Source: Bugula neritina (lineage: Eukaryota > Bryozoa > Gymnolaemata > Cheilostomatida > Bugulidae). Taken from it: a DNA stretch of 60,000 nt. A program made the position numbers and the translations under genes. Shown here in pieces: positions 1-9,619 of the stretch (within the stretch, counting starts at the first letter, position 1; every line of letters begins with the position of its first letter). Location of the stretch: positions 6,751,241 through 6,811,240 of the forward strand of contig OZ037768.1 in assembly GCA_964035545.1 (NCBI GenBank), read 5' to 3'. The notes under the pieces are model-generated. The model was given only the letters and a program-made list of their open reading frames with translations. It had not been told where the DNA came from and did no database searches.

Positions 1-106
1 GGTTGTTTTATTCTTGTATAACATAGTGTCGTTTTAGTGACATGTAACTCTACGTAGGACTAGATTAAAATATAACCTAAAGCATTGTAATATATGGCGG
101 TATATA

Positions 107-914
107 ATGTATATGAAGGCTTATCGCCAAGAGGTCATCAAAAGAACTCCAGGTGGTGAAGGAATGAATGCAGATCTGCATGCCTTATTCAATAGCCTTG
201 CTGGTGATGACGACGATGATGACGGCCCTGCTGGTGCGGTGGCTGGGCCTTCTACTGCTACTGATCTATTTGCTGCAGCAGGTTGGAGTTCATAAATTAA
301 TAAATAATTCTAATTTGTAACTAGTTGGTGTTTATATTAGTACATTTACATTAGACCCTTTAGTTACATTCATGAATTTAAACTGTAGTAATATTCACAA
401 TCTAGTGTTTAGGATTAATGTTTTAATAATCCAATACAACTTAAAGCCTGTTGATCTCTGTTTATAATTTTATTTTTCAGTTCCTGTTACACCAGCTGGA
501 AGTAAACGGAAAGCTGCTCCTGCTATTAGTACTGCATCTAAGAAAGTGAAACTTGCAGCAAAGAAAGCACCTGCTAAAAAAACGCCTGCTAAGAAGGCAC
601 CTGCTAAGAAGGCACCTGCTAAGAAAGCACCTGCTAAAAAAGCACCTGCTAAGAAGGTACCTGCTAAAAAAGCACCTGCTAAGAAGGCACCAGCTAAGAG
701 GGCACCAGCTAAGAAGACACCTGCTAAGAAAACACCTGTCAAGAAAGCACCTGCCAAAAAAGCACCTGCCAAGAAGGCACTTGCCAAGAAGGCACCCGCT
801 AAGAAGACACCTGTTAAGAAGGCACCTGCAAAAAAGGCACCTGCCAAGAGGGTGCCTGTTAAGAAGACACCTGTCAAGAAGGCATCAGCTAAAAAAGTAG
901 CTAGCAAAAAGTAA
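107..914 (+). CDS. Small basic nuclear-type protein with (AKKAP)n tail; two exons, possibly the 3' end of a larger gene
   Basis: Two exons, 107-281 and 481-914, join in phase (a final G, then TT, makes a Val codon) across a GT-AG intron. From the ATG at 107 the product is 202 residues. The first exon encodes a short region with six consecutive aspartates and a Gly/Ala/Pro-rich stretch. The second begins with a Ser/Lys/Arg segment resembling a nuclear localisation signal. It then runs into more than 20 degenerate [10 protein letters not shown] pentamers up to the TAA at 912-914. Such tails are known from histone H1, sperm basic proteins and other DNA-binding proteins, so nuclear DNA or RNA binding is inferred from composition only. 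The frame is open upstream to about position 41, so the ATG may be internal and earlier exons may lie outside the window. I do not recognise a family. AATAAA occurs immediately after the stop. Confidence 0.6.
561..910 (+). repeat. In-frame 15-bp minisatellite coding AKKAP units
   Basis: About 23 copies of a 15-bp unit of the form GCTAAGAAGGCACCT, differing mainly at third positions and by A-to-G or C-to-T changes. Every unit keeps the reading frame of the basic protein. Substitutions that change residues mostly swap Ala for Thr or Val. This fits expansion by slippage or unequal exchange under selection for charge. The opposite strand is also open and would read as a Leu/Ala/Gly/Phe repeat, which is a by-product of the repeat. 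Confidence 0.85.
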
Positions 915-2053
915 TAAAAGTACAATATTTATATCTTGGAGCATGTAGCAATTTTGATGTGTACTTCAATATGCTTAGATTCTATTTATGCTTTAAGCTT
1001 TGATAATATTATTCTATTTTGGGGTGATTCAAAGCAACTACTGCTATACAACACCAGTAATTTATTAACTATTTGGATCTAGATTTTACAATATTTATTC
1101 TAATCAAACAATGTTGTGGTATATTTAGATACACTTTATTTTTACCTACAATTGTTTTCAATGTGATGAAAAATAAGTTTTATAAAAATCAAACTTTTTG
1201 TTTATTGATTTGCTATAATTCTGTACTTTATATTTTTACTTGTAGTTTATTTTCCAAGAACTGTGAAATATGTTAAATTTGCACCTTTTTCTATGACTGT
1301 AGCGCTACAGATTTTTTTTCATAGCAATTTGTTCTATGTGAATATTTACATCTGTTAGCCTTGCCTTATTGAGTTTGTACTGTAGTGATAGTAAATAAAA
1401 TATGAGGTTAATTCAATACCATCAACTTTTTATTGCTTTTTATTGTACATCCAGCTAGCATCTATCTCAATACTGCTGGGCTGTATTTACTATTTAGAAT
1501 GTAATACAGGACAGTTTAAGGGTCATCTCCATAATTAAACCCCAAAATAATCATCTAGTCATGGAAAAGTGGGAATTTAAGTGCAAAATCTGTCAAAGAT
1601 GAGAAGTCAAAATTTAGTAAAAATGGTCATGTTGTGTGTTCTTAGTACTACAACTTTTGAAACATTGCTGGTGAAAAACTTGTTAACATTATTTTTCATT
1701 CAATTATTTCCAGTCAGCACAAATATGAATAATATAATATATATACCAGGACTGTTTTATGATGAAAGCTTTATTAATATTTTATTAAAAAAATAAACGT
1801 ATACTTGTAGATTATTTATGATTCTTCCAAGTACCATCAAAGTGAAAATAAATAAAAAATATCAAAATTTACATGTATATAATGGAATAAGCTGAATACA
1901 ACAGATATAACCAGCAGAGACACATCTACATATTATAATGACACAACTGAATTCCATTATAGAGTAGGCATAGCAAATAATAGGTACGGCGAAAAATTGT
2001 CTGCCATAAATAAACTAAAACAATACTTTATAATTAGGAGTCGGCCTGTAATA
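915..2053. other. Intergenic, AT-rich; 3' flanks of two convergent genes
   Basis: No credible coding exon. It contains several AATAAA-type signals on the plus strand (one directly after the stop at 914, another near 1394) that could end the AKKAP gene transcript. T/A-rich sequence on the right could hold the 3' UTR of the minus-strand PRELID3 gene. Short open frames here have random AT-rich composition. Confidence 0.6.
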
Positions 2054-3433
2054 TTAACAATAAGGTTCGGTGTCTATGAATTGCATTGTCTTTGTCAATT
2101 CTTTCTGAGCAGTTAATGAGACGGTTTGTGCAGTCTTTGCCAATTCTTCCATTTCAGACTTGATATTAGAGATTGCCCATTCCATTGCTTGTCGGCCCTA
2201 CAAGGTGTTAAAAGTTGACACTAATTTTCGAAACTGAGATTTTACTCCAGTGAGCAACAACTATTGGCAAAAAACACAGCCAATGTATACAATGTAATAG
2301 ACTAAGTACCTTGCCGGCATTGTTGTCTATATTTCCCACAACTACTCCCTCAAGGTATCCACTCAGAGGAAGTCCTTTCACGTTTATTGAAGCTTCCTGT
2401 TTCAACAGTGTGCTGAAATGTAAATCTAAGTAGTTTCAGCAAAACCCAATAAACTGATACGGGCATAAATTATGTAAAGTGCAATACATTGGGTATTGGT
2501 CATATCATGAAATAAACAACTAAATATAAAACTTTTCCTTTGTAGAGTTAGGCCAAATTGACAATTCAGTTAAAAATTCGATAAAGTCAAGATACAATGT
2601 GACATCACATATACTCACTGGTTTTTGTTTGAGGGATGTGGACTGTAAACTAACGTTTCATCTATAGATAAGTAATCGTGAAGCGTAAGCTAAAAAGACA
2701 TTTATATAATATAATTCTCAATAAAAGAGTATGAAAAATTACCAAAGAGTGGATAAATCTATAGGTCATTACACGGGGTTTAATGCTACATGAAATTTGT
2801 TGAAATAGATAAGTAATAAAGAACCCCATTCAAAATGATACAATATTCGTTTAGTTTATTCATATTCTAGAAAAGATATTGCACTTACATTAGTTGTTCT
2901 GAGCTCTAACGTTTTACTTTTTGGATCTACCAAAGAAACTTCACTGCCAAAACACGTAGCATCTGTGCCCAGCATCTGCACATATTAACAAAAACATTTA
3001 AAATTGGTGCATTCAATAAAATAAATTTGGCTTACAACTTCCTAAACATGGTGGTAGGACTAAACCAAACTTCAATATTGCCAACAGTATCCAAATGTAT
3101 GTTAAGGGCACTTGCCGAGCATTGCTTACAGTGTGCACCCAAGATGGCAAAGACCATTTGGTAATCAGAAGTCTGTGTGACTCCAATCTTCCACGGCTGT
3201 CTATAGATCGGTTTAGCACATCTATACCAGTCACACCTGGGTTCATAGGATTAGGATATTTTCTCCATGCTGCTTTAGCCACAGTCTCCCATGGATGTCT
3301 AAACATTATCAAAACTACTAATATACAACTTGCTACGCTACTTTAAATGATTAAAAATAAGAAGTTACATTTTAAAATACTGAGAGGTACAATGAACATA
3401 CTCAAACGTGTGTTCTGATGTCCAAAGCTTCAT
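2054..3433 (-). CDS. PRELID3: PRELI domain-containing protein 3 (slowmo homologue)
   Basis: Complete minus-strand gene. Exons in transcription order: 3433-3402, 3298-3130, 2975-2889, 2689-2619, 2412-2310, 2197-2054. All introns are GT-AG and phases agree, giving 201 residues against about 194 in vertebrate PRELID3B. The start [17 protein letters not shown], the YPNPMNP motif, the SHRLL segment and a C-terminal GRQAMEW helix match the slowmo family along its whole length. The PRELI/MSF1 domain fills most of the protein. Family members sit in the mitochondrial intermembrane space and, with TRIAP1-type partners, move phosphatidylserine between membranes. That role is taken from the family. The neighbouring HYDIN gene is divergent with about 2.4 kb between start codons, and no functional link is expected. 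No truncation or lost residue was noticed. The A or B paralogue cannot be assigned, since invertebrates often have a single copy. Confidence 0.93.
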
Positions 3434-5800
3434 GTCTTTGTTATTTTCCTGTCAGCTCTGGTGAAAAAAATTCAGTTGTTTGATGATACAAGAAACTTAG
3501 TAAACAGAAACCTAAAAGTAAAATGTTAACATACTAATGTAAACACTTTGGCAAACAAGTACTAGAGAATCCCTGACACACTTCACTTATGCAGTACTAA
3601 AATATTCTTATATTCCTATGTTAGTTTTCATTTGCATATTGTTTTAAGGTTGGATGCCTAAACAATTTTGTTTTATAATGAATTTTGTGCGAGTATGTAC
3701 TGAAATGATTTGGAATTTTTAATCGCATGGAAATGAAATTTTCGGTCGGCTTTGACTCTAATGCTACTATAAAACTTATACTAATTATAGCTAACTTTCA
3801 GCACCAATAATTATAACTATAACAATAAGAATAGCTATAAAAACTTGGTATTCTGTAGTACTAGTTGTTGGGATAAAGGAGCAAAAAGTCTTTTACAAAA
3901 AACATTTACAGCTGTATTACTAAAGTGTAAAACTAAAAGTAAATATAACTATAAGACAAAAAAGCTAAGCAACCGAGTACTGACCAATAGCCAATAAGCT
4001 AGACCTACTCCTAGACAACATCAACATGATCATGATGTTGCCTTAGTTTATCAGAGTCAGACTATTGCATTCAGCATTAGTCAGGATCTTAGCTGTTTAA
4101 GTCATAATATTAATATCATTATGATTACCGCATTACGTTTGACTAAAAGTAAAATTTAAATTTAGTATAATTAAAATCTAACTCAATATGAATATAAATA
4201 TGTAATCATATTGATATTCATAATGATAATGATTCAATTTAATACAGTATTTTCAATCTCGTTACACTTAAAATTTAAATTATAATCAAAATCATCCTAA
4301 TAATATTAATAACCATATTAATATTAATATGCTAACTATGATTAACAATCACATGTCGCGAGAGAAATTATTATTGCGATTATCATTATCAGCCGTGAAG
4401 CTACCACCTTGCTCAAACGCGATCTGATAGTTCGCTGTGCGTAAGGTAATTCTATAATCGGAATGATTATTGCATCAGAGATGAGAATAATTATTATTTC
4501 CGAATTATTTGTTATTTTATGATTAAATGACTCATTGGATCGTATCAGTCAACGGAGATGAAATAATATTTTGTGGAGAGCGATTTACTTTAGACTCATT
4601 GTCGCAGTTATCCCATTTCTTAGTAGTATAACTCCATAATATTATTGACACTCGATACTTTTGAAAAAAGTGCTGCAGAGTTGTCTTTTAATTTTTGTTG
4701 TAAAAATGCTACTACAATGTTACTACGACTACAAAAAAAGCCATCAAAATATTTACGTACAACGTGAAAGTGTTGAAAATTAAAAATAAATAAAATAAAA
4801 TATGTTAAAAAATATACTGTTTTGCAAATCCAATTATTGCATTTGAGATATTCATGCGCTGGTTCCCTAACAACAGCTTCAACATGGCGACTCAACGAGT
4901 TGTTAACCAGAAGCTGTAAAACTGAATTAGAATAGAAAACCAGTATCAATTTGGAAATGTTGAGTTCATAAGTTAATTAATGTCATACATATTACAGTTA
5001 CTTGATATTTTCTTTTAGTGTTTTGCAGTTGCCTTCTGGTAAGTGTTCGTTGTATTCAATTACTATTACTATTAGTCTTAGTATTCGACTTTTGCTCTCA
5101 GAGTCAGACTGGCATTAGCCGTAGGATTATCATTTACATTATGATAGTGATAGTCATGATTATCACCATGACTATCACTATGAATCATACAAATTTTCAT
5201 ACTTTGCCTGATTATCTTGGCCGTTTTGTATTAATTAAAAATGTTTTTACTTGAATAGAAAAAAGTTAGTATAAAAATTTGCTAGTGTTGTCTTGCTTCT
5301 AATCATATGTTATCTTACTAACACTTTATTAAACACAAAATCAGTTTTCTGATGCAGCCTGGGCTTTAGTTAACATGAGAAGTTGCTTGTCTTCAAATAA
5401 AATCTTTATCTTTGTGTTTGAAACAATTATTGATTAATTCTATTTTTTGTTGTTCAGTTAGTAGACTAGATTCAAAAGCTCTAAAATTTTCTGTTTGTTG
5501 GAACATTTTAATTGTATTATACTAGCTCTGATTAAGGTTTTTGCTGTAACAATTCCATAAAATAACTTATATTGCTAGTTTAGTAATAGGGTCTTAGAGT
5601 TTAAACAGTTTAATAGTCATTTCTAAAATTTGTTGTTTTTATTTTGTTCAAGAGAATTGTTTGCACTACTACTTTTATAATTTTATACAATTTTATTATA
5701 TTTAGTTTGAAAATATTAATTAAAGTGTAGTAAAAGCGTGTTTATAGTTATTTAGCTCTAATATTATTTGTTTTGAAGGCAGCAGCTGACAGTTTTGGAA
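3434..5800. other. Divergent intergenic region between PRELID3 and HYDIN
   Basis: About 2.4 kb of AT-rich DNA that should contain both promoters and any 5' UTR exons, none of which I can place with confidence. It holds TAATATTAATAT-rich low-complexity sequence around 4080-4340, a 15-bp perfect inverted repeat at 5144-5181, and two related segments sharing CAGAGTCAGACT near 4053 and 5100. A possible HYDIN 5' UTR acceptor lies just upstream of the ATG at 5801. No protein-like open frame was found. Confidence 0.5.
5144..5181. repeat. Perfect 15-bp inverted repeat
   Basis: Arms ATAGTGATAGTCATG (5144-5158) and CATGACTATCACTAT (5167-5181) are exact reverse complements around an 8-nt spacer. They lie in the divergent intergenic region about 0.6 kb before the HYDIN start codon. 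This could be a cruciform, a protein-binding dyad or part of a decayed foldback element. No function can be read from it. Confidence 0.7.
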
Positions 5801-8800
5801 ATGCCTATTGGTCCATACGGTGAGATTATAGGCACTACCAACTGCTTGGATGGGGTATCTGATGCTGTACTAAAGACCTACAGAACTAAAGTCAATGTCC
5901 CTAAAAACCCAAAAGTTGTCAGTGACGATGAACCCAAGCATAAACTCACTCCATCAGTATTTATGTTTCAAATGTCTATGGACACTGAAAAGAAGTTGTC
6001 CAATACACGAGACATGCGTCGACCTCAAAAGGTTGAACTCTTAGACATGGCAGAAACAACTCATCAAAGGGTATTAATTATACCACCAACTAAACATATT
6101 GACCTGATGAATTATTTTTTGTAATCACACATTTTCTTTGTCCTAAAATTTGATAGACCTACAATGTAATAATTTGACTTTACAATTACAACTTCAAAAT
6201 TTAAATAATTTGTTTTAAACTATATAATTTCTCTAAATTTTGAAGTTGTAATTATAAAATCAAAATATTATATTGTTTGTAAGTCTATCAAATTTTAAGA
6301 CAAAGTTCAATCAAGCAGTGTATTGTAATATCTAATCATAATTTATTGCAGTTCTCTCATGTATCAATTGATGAGCCACTCTTCCAGCCATTTCCCTCAG
6401 AAATATTCTTTCAGCGGTGTGAACCTTTCAAGACTCATGAGGTTCCTTTGATTTTGAGAAACAATGACAAAGTTAGTATTGATTTCTGTTATGTGAGATA
6501 TTTAAAATCATGTACTTTGAATATATATTTGCACATTTTGCTACTATGCCAAGGTTACTAAGCTTTATGTAGCTGTTTATATGATTTGATAATTATTTAG
6601 GTTCCTAGGCTGGTTAAGGTTGTCCAAGCAGACTCCCCATACTTTAAAATAGTGGCTCCTCTAAACTGTGGTGACAAAGTTGGTCCTGGTCTTCCAACAG
6701 TCTACAAAATACAGTTCACTCCTGAAGATAAAAGAGTAAGTATTAATTAAAATATTTTCTAATTACTAATGTGTGGCTAATGCAAAAGACTCAATGCATT
6801 TGCATACTGAAAAATTGAAGGATATTTTAAATTATTAGATGCATTAGAAAATCTATGACTAACAGTTTTTTTTAAATTAGTGTTAAAAATTGATTTATAC
6901 TGCAAAAGATTAGCACAGTGTGAGTTTACTAGCTTCAATCATACATGAATTTAGTTTAAAGCTATCACAAAGCTTTTCTGCTGTGTTTTACAAAAAGCTG
7001 TGATATCATAGTTTCATTTGATTCAATCATAGCAGACCCATGATTCTACTGTTGATTCTGTTGGTATGTTTAACTAATTAGGTTGGAATTTAGAAAATAA
7101 CAGTGTCTAACTAAAATATTGTAGTATATAAATTTAAAATTCGACTATGCTTGTATGAAATTAAGGAATAATAGCTATTGTTTAAACTTTATTTCAGGAT
7201 TACATTCATGAATTGGTGTGCATCACAGAAAGAGAAAAGTTTATTGTACCAGTCACAGCTATAGGATCTCGTGCTATGCTAGATTTTCCAGACAATGTCA
7301 ACTTTGAAGTTTGCCCTGTAAAGCACACATCTACAAAAACTTTGTTGGTTCGTAATGTTGGGGAAAGAGAAGCCAAGTTTACACTATCAGCTGAAAAGTA
7401 AGCATTTTGATTTATGCTGTGCAAATAGTTTTATTATTCTAGCCTGTTTTATGCATTTTAATATCCGAAACTTTACCTTCTTACTCAATTCATTTCTATC
7501 TTATGCGTGTTTTAGACCATTTTCTGTAAAGCCATCAAATGGAATTCTACCAGTAAACGAGAGCTTACAGATATCTATTGACTTCACACCCATCAAAACT
7601 GGTGACCATTACTCCGACTTAGAGTTGTGCTATGACACTGGGGAGACAATTCTGATAGAACTACATGGTGCTTCACAAGATGCAAATGTACGGTTAGATA
7701 AATCTTCAGTAAGAATAGAGAACACATATATCGGCATGGCTAAACAGAGAACTGTGACCTTGACTAACAGAACCAATGTCATCGCTCACTTCAGATGGAG
7801 CGAGTTTGCTACTCAAAGCTCTGAGGATATGCAGCGCTCAAGGTAATGATTCCCAAACATACATTCAATGTTTATCATTCAAAGGGTTGCAATCTAAGCA
7901 TCAGATACCTTATTAGGAAAACGCTTATGTTATCAGTTCTTTGTAAAATACAGTATCAGTTTTGATTCAAATATACAAGTAAACTGTTTTTGAAAGAGTA
8001 ATACTATTTTGTAAGATTTTGGCCATCATAAAAGTTTTTCTATTTTTATTGGTAAAAACAGCATGACAAAAACAAATGTTTGTCAGCAGTATTATAAAAT
8101 ATTTATTTATTGTTGGTGTGCATCAAGCTGTCACGTTTTACATTGCTGTCAATTTAACAAAATATTGGTAATCATGTTGTCATTTACTCAAAATATATTT
8201 ATACAAAGCAACTTGTATTTAAGTTATTTAAAAGAATATATGTTTCACTGGTTGCAGGTTTATCGGAGATCTAACAGATTCTGAAAAAATGGAAACGGAT
8301 CGGTTTCTGGAGGAGTGTATAACAGATCCGTCCTTGAGAGACAAAATGTCGATTATTAACCGAACATTTCAGAATAGGAAAAGAGTATGTAAATTGTCTA
8401 CTGTTTTTAGAATATTGGAATTCTGTAGTCATGTAAATTTGTTACGCTTTTTGTTTTTGGTAATCTAAGGATTTGCCTGTTTTGTGTGTATTTTTATCTT
8501 TGTCTCTTAGAAGTTAGAACACACTTACAGTATGCGAAATGCTATGTCAATCGAAAACCGTGGATTTCAAGTGTTTTAATAATGCAATTAAGATTGCTGC
8601 GACATTTGTAGCATTTTTCAATTTAAGATAATTCAATTGTAATATTTTTATTGGGAAGTTTGATAATTCAAAGTAAATACATAGTAGAACCGTATCTTAT
8701 TACTCTTATGTATTACCCTAATTCAAGTGTCTTGTGTTCTTATTGTACAGTAATACAATAATAATAAACAGTTTTATTTTAAATAACAAACACAAACTAT

Positions 8801-9619
8801 AAATAGTGTTTAAATGCCACGGTTTTTTACAGAATGTTGCAGACAACAAAATGCTTTTCACCGATGATGTGGTGAAGATTGACCCTGCAGAGGGCGATAT
8901 ATGGCCAAACTCTTCAGCGGAAATCACTGTCATATTCAAGCCTGATAAAGCGGAGGTTTATAACAGGACAGCTTTTTGTGATGTCACTGGCAGAGAGTCT
9001 AGACTGCCACTCAAGGTCACCGGGTTGGGTATTGGACCAAAGGTAATTGTGTTGCAGTACAATACTCTGATCAAACTATTGCATTATGTGTTATTGGATT
9101 AATGATTACGTAGATTTTCTGATAAGTGGCAAATAGAGTAGTCACTGTTTAGATCATCAGTTGTACCGCATGATTACACCATTAATTGCTGCTTGCCATT
9201 TAACTTAAATTATTTTGCTGAACAGGATTTATACCACGGACATTATTTTAAAAGCCATTAGAACAGCATGTTATAGTTGTGTTGTTCACTCAAAGAAATA
9301 TAGTTTTTTTAAAACCAATGTTTTTTTAGGTTCAATTTTCTTGTGATGTGCTGGACATGGGTAATATATTTGTGGGCTCGACGCATGTCTATGAGATTGT
9401 GATGGCAAACAAAGGAGACATTGATGCCATCTACACCCTCATCCCGTCCAAGACAATGTTTGGCAAATGCTTTTCCTTTAACCCTGCTGAGAGTATCCTA
9501 ATGCCTGAGGCCCACCAAGCTATTCAAGTCATGTTCTCCAGTCAAACACTGGGCAACTTTGAAGAGGAGTTTGAGTTCCAAGTTGATGGAGCTCCTGAGA
9601 AAGTCAAAGTGAAGTTTAT
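5801..9619 (+). CDS. HYDIN: HYDIN exons 1-8 (residues ~1-559)
   Basis: Exons: 5801-6070, 6352-6471, 6601-6735, 7198-7397, 7516-7842, 8258-8384, 8833-9042, 9330-9619. This is the strongly conserved N-terminus. It includes LTPSVFMFQMS, the block LFQPFPSEIFFQ, VPLILRNNDK, ITEREKFIVP and the first ASH/MSP beta-sandwich modules. Exon 1 may extend upstream as 5' UTR. Exon 8 ends after two bases of a codon (phase 2) and is completed by exon 9 beyond the inserted retrotransposon, restoring the conserved GCVIGPTF motif. Confidence 0.93.

Noticed and set aside
470-925. Long minus-strand frame reading as Leu/Ala/Gly/Phe repeats over the AKKAP exon
   Set aside because: It is the mirror of the 15-bp repeat. 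The plus strand has the intron phase, basic tail and stop context expected of a gene.
4861-4874. X-box-like site (RFX type) upstream of HYDIN
   Set aside because: GGTTCCCTAACAAC differs from the consensus at two or more positions. It is too weak to claim, though ciliary genes often have such sites.
4620-4949. 109-codon minus-strand frame in the divergent intergenic region
   Set aside because: Composition is random for AT-rich DNA, with no domain or splice context.
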